A stretch of DNA of 64,000 bases from Meridianimarinicoccus sp. MJW13 (lineage in GTDB: Bacteria > Pseudomonadota > Alphaproteobacteria > Rhodobacterales > Rhodobacteraceae). The notes beneath the pieces are model-generated. The model did not search any database and was not told the origin of the DNA. It saw nothing but the letters and a program-made list of their open reading frames with translations. Shown here piece by piece: positions 17,222-25,491 of the stretch (within the stretch, counting starts at the first letter, position 1; each line of letters starts with the position of its first letter). Location: assembly GCF_014901205.1 (NCBI RefSeq), contig NZ_JACNMU010000008.1, positions 124,001-188,000 on the forward strand. Reading direction: 5' to 3'. Position numbers and translations under genes: made by a program.

Positions 17222-17404
17222 ATCAAGTGCTCTCGTGGGAGTGGAAGCGTCGGGGGAAGCGAATTTCAAACTGCAACTGTCACAAACTTTAGCGCCAAAC
17301 CCGGCATCCAGCCAGATGGCAGTACAATTGCGTACATTTGGCTGAAACTTCGACAACATCTGCATGGCACACACTCCCCAACCTGACGTTTGGGAGGAAT
17401 CACA
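17222..17404. promoter_or_regulatory. Divergent promoter region between sensor kinase and CoA-ligase operon
   Basis: 183 bp separating the two divergent units. It contains GTACAATTGCGTAC (CAATTG core, GTAC ends) and, just before the CoA ligase start, a hairpin CTCCC (17374-17378)/GGGAG (17392-17396) whose right arm is the GGGAGGAAT ribosome site. This could limit translation until opened. No confident -35/-10 pair was assigned. Confidence 0.4.
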
Positions 17405-19033
17405 ATGCATAACGCGACCATCTACGAGCATGGTTTGGGCATGACACCGGCCAACTACGTCGCGCTGTCTCCGCTGAGCTTCATCGAGCGTACTGCTTCG
17501 ATCTATCCTGATTATCCGGCGGTGGTTTATGGCGACGTGCGCCGCGACTGGCAGACCACCTATCACCGCTGCCGCCAACTGGCCGGCGCCTTGTCTGCAC
17601 GCGGTGTGGGCGTGGGCGACACCGTCACGGTGGTTGCCGCCAATATCCCGGAAATGTTCGAAGCGCATTTTGGCGTACCGATGTCCGGCGCGGTGTTGAA
17701 CACTGTCAACACACGGCTTGATTCCGAAGCGATTGCCTTCATCCTGAACCACGCCGAAACCAAGGTTCTTCTGGTCGATGTGGAATTTTCCGATGTCGTC
17801 GACCGCGCCGTCAAGATGTCCGGCCGCGACAACATCCTGGTGGTGGATATCGAGGATGCCACGTTTGACGGCGGGTCGCGGGTCGGCGCGCTTACCTACG
17901 AAGAACTGCTGTCCGAGGGCGACCCCGCTTTCGAATGGTCCCTGCCCGGCAACGAGTGGGACGCCATCAGCCTGAACTACACGTCGGGCACCACCGGTGA
18001 TCCCAAGGGTGTGGTGTATCACCACCGCGGCGCGATGCTGAACGCGACCTCCAATATCGTCACCTGGGGTATGCCCCAGCATTCGCGGTATCTTTGGACG
18101 CTGCCGATGTTCCATTGCAATGGCTGGTGTTTCCCCTGGACCATCGCGGCGAACGCGGGCGTGTGCCTGTGCCTGCGTGCCGTGCGTGCCGAGCCGATCT
18201 ACCAGTTGATCCGCGAGGAGAAAGCGACCCATTTCTGCGGTGCGCCGATCGTCCTGAACATGCTGGCCAACGCGCCGGACGCGCTCAAGGATTTCTCGCA
18301 CGAGGTCAAGGTCATGACCGCCGGTGCCTCGCCGCCCGCCGCCGTGATCGAAAAAATGGAAGCCATGGGCATCGAGGTCACCCACGTCTACGGCCTGACC
18401 GAGACCTACGGGCCGTCGGTTGTCTGTGCCTGGAAAGACGAGTGGAACGGCCTGAACGCCGAAGCCAAGGCCAAGCTGAAATCGCGCCAGGGCGTGAAGA
18501 ACCTGGCCCTTGACGGCTTGATGGTCGCCGACCCCGACAGCCTGAAGCCCGTGCCCCATGACGGCGAAACGCTGGGCGAGATCTTCATGCGCGGCAACAA
18601 CGTGATGCGTGGCTACCTCAAGAACCCCAGCGCCACGCAGAAGTCGTTCAACGGCGGCTGGTTTGCTTCGGGCGACCTTGGCGTGATGCACCCCGACGGG
18701 TTCGTCGAACTCAAGGACCGGTCCAAGGACATCATCATTTCAGGCGGCGAGAACATCTCGTCGGTCGAAATCGAAGACGTGCTCTACAAGCATCCCGCAA
18801 TTCTGGAGACCGCGGTTGTGGCACGCCCGGACGACAAATGGGGCGAAACACCTTGCGCCTTTGTCACCATCAAGCCCGGTGCAACCCTGGACGAGGCCGA
18901 AGTGATCGCCTTCTGCCGTCAGAACATGGCGACGTTCAAGGCTCCCAAGACCGTGGTGTTTGGGGAGCTGCCAAAGACGTCGACCGGCAAGATCCAGAAG
19001 TTCCTTCTTCGGGATCGCGCCCGCGCGCTCTGA
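17405..19033 (+). CDS. Acyl-CoA synthetase (AMP-forming), DmdB/medium-chain type
   Basis: A 542-residue ligase that adenylates a carboxylic acid and transfers it to CoA. ANL-family motifs are intact: P-loop YTSGTTGDPKG, HVYGLTETYGP, the hinge-region GWFASGDLGV and LKDRSKDIIISGGENISS, and the catalytic Lys in STGKIQKF near the end. ATG 17405 is chosen over 17390 because it follows GGGAGGAATCAC. The general type includes DmdB (methylmercaptopropionate-CoA ligase) and aromatic or medium-chain acid ligases, so the substrate cannot be named. It leads a run with transport, ETF and dehydrogenase genes, separated from them by a strong terminator-like hairpin. Confidence 0.85.
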   Translation: MHNATIYEHGLGMTPANYVALSPLSFIERTASIYPDYPAVVYGDVRRDWQTTYHRCRQLAGALSARGVGVGDTVTVVAANIPEMFEAHFGVPMSGAVLNTVNTRLDSEAIAFILNHAETKVLLVDVEFSDVVDRAVKMSGRDNILVVDIEDATFDGGSRVGALTYEELLSEGDPAFEWSLPGNEWDAISLNYTSGTTGDPKGVVYHHRGAMLNATSNIVTWGMPQHSRYLWTLPMFHCNGWCFPWTIAANAGVCLCLRAVRAEPIYQLIREEKATHFCGAPIVLNMLANAPDALKDFSHEVKVMTAGASPPAAVIEKMEAMGIEVTHVYGLTETYGPSVVCAWKDEWNGLNAEAKAKLKSRQGVKNLALDGLMVADPDSLKPVPHDGETLGEIFMRGNNVMRGYLKNPSATQKSFNGGWFASGDLGVMHPDGFVELKDRSKDIIISGGENISSVEIEDVLYKHPAILETAVVARPDDKWGETPCAFVTIKPGATLDEAEVIAFCRQNMATFKAPKTVVFGELPKTSTGKIQKFLLRDRARAL

Positions 19034-19051
19034 AACAGAACCTCCCTGAAC

Positions 19052-19092
19052 TGGGTGGAGTGTTTTCTCCCATTCGCTCCACCCATTTTTTT
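19052..19092 (+). terminator. Rho-independent terminator inside the acid-uptake cluster
   Basis: TGGGTGGAG (19052-19060) pairs perfectly with CTCCACCCA (19077-19085), 16-base loop, followed directly by seven T (19086-19092). It lies between the CoA ligase stop and the first ABC gene and probably sets the ratio between ligase and transporter, or marks a separate promoter for the transporter. Confidence 0.75.
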
Positions 19093-19106
19093 CAGAAAGA
19101 GAAACG

Positions 19107-19865
19107 ATGACAAGCACGGCCCAATATATTCTTGAGACCGACAGCCTTTCCAAGGATTTCAAAGGCTTTACCGCGGTTGACAATGTGAATCTCAAGGTCA
19201 AGCGCCATGACATTCACGCCCTCATCGGCCCGAACGGTGCGGGAAAAACCACGGTCTTCAACCTGCTGACCAAGTTTCTGGTTCCGACACGCGGGACGAT
19301 CAAGGTCAATGGTGCCGACATCACCTCCTCCAAACCCGCCGAGATTTCGCGCATGGGCGTGATCCGGTCGTTCCAGATCTCGGCCGTCTTTCCTCATATG
19401 ACAGCGCGTGAAAACGTGCGTGTGGCCCTGCAGCGCAAGCTGGGAACCTCGTTCCATTTCTGGAAGCCGTTGTCGTCGCTGAACAAGCTGAATGACCGCG
19501 CTGACGAGTTGCTGCACATGGTGGGGCTGGAGCGTTTCACCGACTCGATCGTGGGAGACATGCCCTATGGCCGCAAACGCGCGCTGGAGATCGCGACGAC
19601 GCTCGCTCTCGAACCCGAATTGATGCTGTTGGACGAACCGACCCAGGGCATGGGCCGCGAAGACGTGGAACGCATCACTGAACTCATCCGCAAAGTGTCG
19701 AAGGATCGCACGATCCTGATGGTCGAACACAACCTTGGCGTTGTGTCCACATTGTGTGACCGCATCACTGTTCTGCAACGCGGCGCCGTCCTGACCGAAG
19801 GAAACTACGAAGAAGTGTCGTCCGACGCGCGGGTCAAAGAAGCCTACATGGGGAAAGCGGCATGA
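19107..19865 (+). CDS. Branched-chain-type ABC transporter ATP-binding protein (LivG-like)
   Basis: A 252-residue ATPase of the high-affinity branched-chain amino acid type. Walker A is GPNGAGKTT (about 41-49), Walker B is LMLLDEPTQGM, and the switch His is in MVEHNLG. The signature loop reads MPYGRKRALEI in place of the usual LSYG(E/Q)QR, a noticeable variant. It should pair with the ATPase encoded next and the two permeases downstream. The next gene starts inside its stop (ATGA overlap at 19862). Confidence 0.9.
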   Translation: MTSTAQYILETDSLSKDFKGFTAVDNVNLKVKRHDIHALIGPNGAGKTTVFNLLTKFLVPTRGTIKVNGADITSSKPAEISRMGVIRSFQISAVFPHMTARENVRVALQRKLGTSFHFWKPLSSLNKLNDRADELLHMVGLERFTDSIVGDMPYGRKRALEIATTLALEPELMLLDEPTQGMGREDVERITELIRKVSKDRTILMVEHNLGVVSTLCDRITVLQRGAVLTEGNYEEVSSDARVKEAYMGKAA

Positions 19866-20614
19866 ACGTCTCTGTCCAGAACAACGAGATCGGCGGCCAG
19901 CACGCGTCCGAACTTATCGAAGAACTGCGCATCACCGACCTGCACGCCTTCTATGGCGAAGGTCATGCACTGCACGGCATCGATCTGACCGTGCACCAGG
20001 GCGAGTTGGTCACCCTTCTGGGCCGCAACGGATCGGGCCGCACCACCACGCTTCGCTCGGTTGTTGGTCTGATCGGCCATCGCACCGGTTCCATCGTTCT
20101 CAAGGGCGAGGAAGTCATCAATTCGCAGCCGCACACGATTGCGCGGCTTGGCGTCGGCTATTGCCCGGAAGAACGCGGCATTTTCTCAAGCCTGAACGTC
20201 GAGGAAAACCTGATGTTGCCACCCGCCATCGCGCCGGGCGGGATGTCGGTTGAAGAACTCTACGAGATGTTCCCCAACCTTGCCGAACGCCGCAAGAGTA
20301 TGGGCACACGGCTGTCGGGTGGCGAACAGCAGATGCTGGCCATGGCCCGCATCTTGCGCACCGGCGCAACGCTTCTGCTGCTGGACGAAATCACCGAAGG
20401 GCTGGCCCCGGTGATCGTCGACAAGCTGGCCGAGATCCTGATCGAGCTGAAAAAGCGCGGCTACACCGTCGTACTGGTCGAACAGAACTTCCGCTTCGCC
20501 GCACCGCTCGCGGACCGGCATTTCATCATGGACCACGGCCATATCGTCGAGACCGTCGCAAAGGACGAACTCGAAACAAAGGCGCATGTCTTCGACCAAT
20601 ACCTGAGCGTTTGA
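19862..20614 (+). CDS. Branched-chain-type ABC transporter ATP-binding protein (LivF-like), Arg in Walker A
   Basis: A 250-residue ATPase with an N-terminal extension of about 20 residues. The signature loop is intact (RLSGGEQQML), as are Walker B (LLLLDEITEGL) and the switch region (VVLVEQNF). The Walker A reads GRNGSGRTTT: the normally invariant Lys is Arg (codon CGC at about 20037-20039). I recall the same change in other LivF-like proteins, so it may be a subfamily trait; with one normal ATPase partner the transporter can still work. Part of the five-gene importer at 19107-23738. Confidence 0.9.
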   Translation: MNVSVQNNEIGGQHASELIEELRITDLHAFYGEGHALHGIDLTVHQGELVTLLGRNGSGRTTTLRSVVGLIGHRTGSIVLKGEEVINSQPHTIARLGVGYCPEERGIFSSLNVEENLMLPPAIAPGGMSVEELYEMFPNLAERRKSMGTRLSGGEQQMLAMARILRTGATLLLLDEITEGLAPVIVDKLAEILIELKKRGYTVVLVEQNFRFAAPLADRHFIMDHGHIVETVAKDELETKAHVFDQYLSV

Positions 20615-20638
20615 ACCATCACCCCAAGGAGGAATAAT

Positions 20639-21844
20639 ATGAACATTCTCACCAAACTCGCCGTTGGCGCGTCCGCGACCGCGATGATCGCGTCGGCGGC
20701 TGCCGCCGAAGTCAGCGATGGCAAGGTCAAGATCGGCGTTCTGACCGATATGTCCAGCACCTACTCGGACCTGGCCGGCAATGGCGCCGTCGTTGCCGCA
20801 GAAATGGCGATTGCGGATTTCGGTGGCACGGTTGCCGGTGCGCCGATCGAACTGATCTCTGCCGATCACCAGAACAAGGCTGACATCGCGGCCAACAAGG
20901 CGCGCCAGTGGGGTGACAGCGAAGAAGTCGACGTGTTCGCCGAACTGGTGACGACCTCGGTGGCCCTCGCGGTCTTCGAGATTGCAAAGCAGCAGAACAA
21001 GATCGCCCTCGTCTCGGGTGCCGCGTCTTCGCCGCTGACAAGCGATGCCTGCATCCCGACCGGCCTTCACTGGACCTACAACACCCGCGCTTTGGCCGTT
21101 GGTACCGGGTCTGCCGTGGTCAAGGAAGGTGGCGACACCTGGTATTTCCTGACCGCCGACTACGCATTCGGTGAAAGCCTCGAGCGTGACGTGGCTGCCG
21201 TTGTCGAAGCCGAAGGTGGCCAGGTTCTGGGGTCGATCAAGCACCCGTTCCCGTCGTCGGACTTCTCGTCGTTCGTTCTGCAGGCTCAGGCATCGGGCGC
21301 CAAGGTTGTCGGCCTTGCCAATGCGGGCGCGGACACCGTGAACGCGATCAAGGCCGCAAACGAATTCGGCCTGGTTGCCGCCGGTCAGTCCATTGCGGCG
21401 CTGTTGACCTTCATCACCGACATCCACGCGCTTGGCCTGGAAACCGCGCAGGGCATTCAGCTGACGACCGGCTTCTACTGGAACCTGAACGACGAAACCC
21501 GGGCTTGGTCCGCGCGCTTCAACGAGCAGACCGGCACCATGCCGACGATGGTTCAGGCCGGCGTCTATTCGTCTGTCATGCACTATCTGAAAGCCGTGGA
21601 AGCCGCTGGTACGGATGACACCGATACGGTTCTGGCAAAAATGCGCGAGATGCCGGTCAACGATTTCTTCGCCACCAACGGTCAGGTCCGCAGCGATGGA
21701 CGCATGGTGCACGACATGTACCTTGCCCGCGTGAAATCCCCCGCCGAAAGCACCGGCCCGTGGGACTACTATGACATCGTTCGCACGATCCCCGGCGAAG
21801 AGGCCTTTGGCCCGCTGTCGGAAAGCAACTGCCCGACCAAGTAA
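20639..21844 (+). CDS. ABC transporter periplasmic substrate-binding protein (Liv-type)
   Basis: A 401-residue periplasmic protein with a signal peptide (cleavage near SAAAAE, residues 20-25) and two Rossmann-like lobes of the leucine-binding type (KIGVLTDMSSTYSDLAGNG; ADYAFGESLERDV; GLANAGADTVNAIKAANEFGL). It follows an AAGGAGGAAT ribosome site, consistent with high expression. Proteins of this subgroup bind many carboxylates, amides or aromatic acids rather than amino acids only. The CoA ligase in the same cluster makes an organic acid the likely ligand. A strong hairpin lies just after the gene. Confidence 0.88.
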   Translation: MNILTKLAVGASATAMIASAAAAEVSDGKVKIGVLTDMSSTYSDLAGNGAVVAAEMAIADFGGTVAGAPIELISADHQNKADIAANKARQWGDSEEVDVFAELVTTSVALAVFEIAKQQNKIALVSGAASSPLTSDACIPTGLHWTYNTRALAVGTGSAVVKEGGDTWYFLTADYAFGESLERDVAAVVEAEGGQVLGSIKHPFPSSDFSSFVLQAQASGAKVVGLANAGADTVNAIKAANEFGLVAAGQSIAALLTFITDIHALGLETAQGIQLTTGFYWNLNDETRAWSARFNEQTGTMPTMVQAGVYSSVMHYLKAVEAAGTDDTDTVLAKMREMPVNDFFATNGQVRSDGRMVHDMYLARVKSPAESTGPWDYYDIVRTIPGEEAFGPLSESNCPTK

Positions 21845-21853
21845 GACCATACT

Positions 21854-21879
21854 TCGCCCGGGTTTCACCGCCCGGGCGA
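21854..21879 (+). terminator. Hairpin after the binding-protein gene
   Basis: TCGCCCGGG (21854-21862) and CCCGGGCGA (21871-21879) form a perfect 9-bp stem with an 8-base loop, no T-run. Such hairpins after binding-protein genes usually stabilise the upstream mRNA or cause partial termination, so that more binding protein than permease is made. Confidence 0.55.
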
Positions 21880-21913
21880 CCCTCCCCACAATCAAGAGAC
21901 AGGACGCCGCGAG

Positions 21914-22804
21914 ATGCTCACCGACCTTCTTGGAATTCCGCCACAAGTGTTGTTCGGCCAACTGCTGCTGGGCTTGATCAACGGCGCATTTTACGCCGTG
22001 CTGTCACTTGGTCTCGCGGTTATTTTCGGACTATTGAATATCGTCAACTTCGCCCACGGCGCGCTTTACATGCTCGGGGCGTTCACGACTTTCTTCCTTG
22101 CGAAGTACATCGGCGTCGGCTACTGGGGCGCGCTGATCCTGGCGCCGCTGATCGTTGGAGCCCTGGGCATCCTGATCGAACGGTTCCTATTGCGGCGCCT
22201 GACAGGGGTCGATCACCTTTATGGCTTGCTGCTGACATTCGGCCTGGCGCTTGTGATCGAGGGCGTCTTTGTCAAGATGTTCGGAGCATCCGGCATCCCC
22301 TACCCCACGCCAGAGGCCCTCAAGGGCGGTGTCAATCTCGGGTTCATGTTCCTGCCGTACTACCGCGCCTGGGTTGTCGTAGCGTCGCTGATTGTCTGCG
22401 TTGCCACCTGGGCCCTGTTTGAACGCACGAAGATCGGTGCATATCTGCGCGCGGGCACCGAAAACCCGCAGCTGTTGCAGGCCTTCGGGGTGAACGTTCC
22501 GATCCTGACCACGCTTGCCTACGGTTACGGCGTTGCCTTGGCGGCCTTTGCCGGCGTGCTGGCCGCCCCCATCACCCAGGTCAGCCCGCTGATGGGATCC
22601 AACCTGATCATCGTGGTGTTCGCGGTTGTTGTGATTGGCGGCATGGGGTCGATCGTTGGCGCGGTCGTGACCGGGCTGGCCATGGGCGTCGTCGAAGGTC
22701 TGACCAAGGTCTTCTGGCCCGAAGCCTCTGCCACCGTGATCTTCCTTGTAATGGCCATCGTGCTGGTTCTGCGCCCTGCAGGCCTGTTTGGCAAAACTGC
22801 GTGA
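21914..22804 (+). CDS. Branched-chain-type ABC transporter permease (LivH-like)
   Basis: A 296-residue inner-membrane protein with about eight helices. It shows the family opening LLGLINGAFYAVLSLGLAVIFG and LLNIVNFAHGALYMLGAF, and the coupling region MGGMGSIVGAVV near the end. It forms the membrane channel with the next permease. Start at ATG 21914, 69 bp after the binding-protein gene. Confidence 0.9.
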   Translation: MLTDLLGIPPQVLFGQLLLGLINGAFYAVLSLGLAVIFGLLNIVNFAHGALYMLGAFTTFFLAKYIGVGYWGALILAPLIVGALGILIERFLLRRLTGVDHLYGLLLTFGLALVIEGVFVKMFGASGIPYPTPEALKGGVNLGFMFLPYYRAWVVVASLIVCVATWALFERTKIGAYLRAGTENPQLLQAFGVNVPILTTLAYGYGVALAAFAGVLAAPITQVSPLMGSNLIIVVFAVVVIGGMGSIVGAVVTGLAMGVVEGLTKVFWPEASATVIFLVMAIVLVLRPAGLFGKTA

Positions 22805-22814
22805 GGTGCATGAG

Positions 22815-23738
22815 ATGAATACGAAAGTTGGATACGGTATCGCCCTGGCACTGCTGCTGGTCGCGCCGTTCTTGATCTACCCCGTCTTCCTGATGAAGCT
22901 TCTGTGCTTCGCGCTGTTCGCCTGTGCCTTCAACCTGATCCTGGGATACGGCGGTCTGCTGAGCTTTGGTCATGCCGCGTTCTTTGGTGGGGCGGCCTAT
23001 ATCACCGGCCACGCAATCAAGATCTGGGGCCTGCCCACGGAACTTGGCCTGCTGGTCGGGGCCGGCTCGGCGGCCGCGCTTGGCTATCTGATCGGCCTGC
23101 TGGCGATCCGCCGTCAGGGGATCTACTTCGCAATGATCACGCTGGCGCTGGCGCAGATGGTGTATTTCATCTTCACAAGTGCCGGCTTCACGGGGGGCGA
23201 GAACGGCTTGCAGGGCGTGCCGCGTGGGTATGCACTGGGCATCTTCGATCTGCAGAACAACCTGACGATGTACTACTTCGTCCTGGCGGTTTTCGTGATC
23301 GGCTTCCTGATCATCGCACGGGCCGTGCATTCGCCGTTCGGCCAGATCCTTGGCGCAATCCGCGACAATGAGGACCGGGCCACGTCGCTGGGCTATGACG
23401 TCGATCGCTACAAGCATCTGGCCTTCGTTCTGTCCGCCGGCCTGGCTGGCCTTGCCGGAGCCACCAAGACGGTCGTGTTTCAGCTCGCGTCCCTGACCGA
23501 TGTGCATTGGCACACCTCTGGCGAGGTGGTGTTGATGACCCTGCTGGGCGGTCTGGGCACCATCGCGGGACCGGTCGTCGGGGCTGGCGTGATCGTCACG
23601 CTGCAAAACTACCTTGCTTCCGGTCCGCTTGGCGCCTGGGTGCCCGTGGTGCTGGGCACGATCTTTGTGGTCTGCGTCCTGGCCTTCCGCCGCGGGATCG
23701 TCGGCGAATTGCACGCCCTGCTGAAAAAGTCCTTCTGA
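22815..23738 (+). CDS. Branched-chain-type ABC transporter permease (LivM-like)
   Basis: A 307-residue membrane protein with about ten helices. Typical segments are LILGYGGLLSFGHAAFFGGA and the coupling loop LLGGLGTIAGPVVGAG. ATG 22815 follows GGTGCATGAG and is preferred over a start at 22788 inside the previous gene. It completes the importer. A GC-rich stem follows the gene before etfB. Confidence 0.9.
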   Translation: MNTKVGYGIALALLLVAPFLIYPVFLMKLLCFALFACAFNLILGYGGLLSFGHAAFFGGAAYITGHAIKIWGLPTELGLLVGAGSAAALGYLIGLLAIRRQGIYFAMITLALAQMVYFIFTSAGFTGGENGLQGVPRGYALGIFDLQNNLTMYYFVLAVFVIGFLIIARAVHSPFGQILGAIRDNEDRATSLGYDVDRYKHLAFVLSAGLAGLAGATKTVVFQLASLTDVHWHTSGEVVLMTLLGGLGTIAGPVVGAGVIVTLQNYLASGPLGAWVPVVLGTIFVVCVLAFRRGIVGELHALLKKSF

Positions 23739-23743
23739 CAAAA

Positions 23744-23769
23744 GGCGGCGCGCTTGGCTGCGCGCTGCC
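23744..23769 (+). terminator. GC-rich hairpin between livM-like gene and etfB
   Basis: GGCGGCGCGC (23744-23753) pairs with GCGCGCTGCC (23760-23769), one G-U pair, six-base loop TTGGCT; no T-run. It could be an attenuator or an mRNA-processing hairpin between transport and ETF genes. Confidence 0.45.
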
Positions 23770-23791
23770 CCCAAGCTTGCGGAGATGAGAA

Positions 23792-24550
23792 ATGAAGATC
23801 CTCGTACCAGTCAAACGCGTGATCGACTACAACGTGAAGGTTCGCGTCAAGGCAGACGGCAGCGGCGTCGACCTCGCCAACGTCAAGATGTCGATGAACC
23901 CCTTTGACGAAATTGCCGTCGAAGAGGCAATCCGCCTGAGGGAAGCAGGACTGGTGGACGAAATCGTCGTCGTTTCAATCGGCGTCAAGCAGGCGCAGGA
24001 AACCCTGCGCACCGCATTGGCAATGGGGGCGGATCGCGCCATCCTGGTGCTTGCCGCGGATGACGTGCACACAGATCTGGAACCGCTGGCGGTGGCCAAG
24101 ATCCTTGCCAGGGTCGTCGAAGAGGAAGCCCCCGGTCTCGTGCTGTGTGGCAAGCAGGCCATCGACAACGACATGAACGCCACCGGCCAGATGCTGTCGG
24201 CCCTGCTGGGCTGGAGCCAGGCCACCTTTGCTTCCAAGATCGAGATCGAAGGCGACAGCGCCAAGGTCACCCGTGAAGTCGACGGCGGACTTCAGACCAT
24301 CAGCGTCGCCATGCCGACCGTGGTCACGGTTGATCTGCGCCTGAACGAACCGCGCTATGCCTCGTTGCCCAACATCATGAAGGCAAAGAAAAAGCCGTTG
24401 GTTGAAAAGACCGCTGCCGACTACGGCATCGACGTCGCACCGCGGCTTGAAATCCTGAAAACCGAAGAGCCAGCCGCACGGGCGGCAGGCGAGATTGTCT
24501 GCTCGGTCGATGAACTGGTGGCGAAACTCAAAGATGCGGGAGCTGTGTAA
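23792..24550 (+). CDS. etfB: Electron transfer flavoprotein beta subunit
   Basis: A 252-residue cytoplasmic subunit that binds AMP and, with the alpha subunit, carries electrons from acyl-CoA dehydrogenases to ETF-ubiquinone oxidoreductase. It has the canonical opening [35 protein letters not shown] and the [16 protein letters not shown] segment. Its TAA overlaps the ATG of etfA (TAATG). Being placed beside a dehydrogenase and an acid importer, it may be a second, dedicated ETF. Confidence 0.95.
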   Translation: MKILVPVKRVIDYNVKVRVKADGSGVDLANVKMSMNPFDEIAVEEAIRLREAGLVDEIVVVSIGVKQAQETLRTALAMGADRAILVLAADDVHTDLEPLAVAKILARVVEEEAPGLVLCGKQAIDNDMNATGQMLSALLGWSQATFASKIEIEGDSAKVTREVDGGLQTISVAMPTVVTVDLRLNEPRYASLPNIMKAKKKPLVEKTAADYGIDVAPRLEILKTEEPAARAAGEIVCSVDELVAKLKDAGAV

Positions 24551-25476
24551 TGGCTGTTCTTCTTTTGGCTGAAGTGAATGACGGTGTATTGGCCCTGGAT
24601 GCCACGGCCAAGGCTGTCACGGCCGCGGCGCTGTTGGGACCGGTCACTGTGCTTTGCGCGGGGGGCTCTGCAAGCGGGGCTGCCAATGACGCCGCGAAAA
24701 TCGCTGGGGTCGCCAAGGTCCTGTGCGCCGAAGACGCGGCACTTGGGCACCGGTTGGCGGAAAGCACGGCGGCCCTGATTCTGGGGCTTGCCGGTGACTA
24801 CAGCCACATCGTCGCCCCTGCGACCACCGACGCCAAGAACATCCTGCCGCGCGTGGCCGCGCTGTTGGATGTGATGGTCATCTCTGATGCGTCCGGCGTC
24901 GTGGACGGCGACACATTCGAACGGCCCGTCTATGCAGGCAACGCGGTTCAGACCGTGAAGTCGACCGATGCAACCAAGGTTGTCACGTTCCGCACATCGA
25001 CGTTCGACGCTGCCGGCGAACAGCCCGCAGCCCCGATCGACACCGTCGCCGCCGCCGCTGATGCCGGGCTTTCGACATGGGTCGAAGACAAGCTTGCAGA
25101 AAGCGACCGTCCCGAACTGACATCCGCGGGTGTTGTTGTGTCAGGCGGGCGTGGTGTTGGCTCCGAGGAAGACTTCAAGATCATCGAAGCGCTGGCGGAC
25201 AAGCTGGGCGCGGCGGTGGGGGCCTCGCGCGCCGCAGTTGATTCCGGTTTCGCGCCGAATGACTGGCAGGTGGGTCAGACCGGCAAGGTCGTCGCACCGG
25301 ATCTTTACATTGCCGTGGGCATTTCCGGGGCCATCCAGCACCTCGCGGGCATGAAGGACAGCAAGATCATTGTCGCCATCAACAAGGACGAAGAAGCCCC
25401 GATCTTTCAGGTCGCGGACTACGGACTGGTTGCCGACCTGTTCGATGCCGTGCCCGCCCTTACCGAAAAGCTGTAA
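24550..25476 (+). CDS. etfA: Electron transfer flavoprotein alpha subunit
   Basis: A 308-residue FAD-binding subunit. The C-terminal FAD domain is complete: [49 protein letters not shown] and [18 protein letters not shown]. Normal length. It starts one base inside etfB and is followed after 15 bp by the acyl-CoA dehydrogenase gene, its likely electron donor. Confidence 0.95.
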   Translation: MAVLLLAEVNDGVLALDATAKAVTAAALLGPVTVLCAGGSASGAANDAAKIAGVAKVLCAEDAALGHRLAESTAALILGLAGDYSHIVAPATTDAKNILPRVAALLDVMVISDASGVVDGDTFERPVYAGNAVQTVKSTDATKVVTFRTSTFDAAGEQPAAPIDTVAAAADAGLSTWVEDKLAESDRPELTSAGVVVSGGRGVGSEEDFKIIEALADKLGAAVGASRAAVDSGFAPNDWQVGQTGKVVAPDLYIAVGISGAIQHLAGMKDSKIIVAINKDEEAPIFQVADYGLVADLFDAVPALTEKL

Positions 25477-25491
25477 ACAGGAGTTCCTGAG

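Noticed and set aside
17222-18691. N-terminal extension of the hybrid kinase
   Set aside because: The frame stays open upstream of ATG 17221 but runs antisense to the CoA ligase gene and has no domain; the kinase is complete from 17221.
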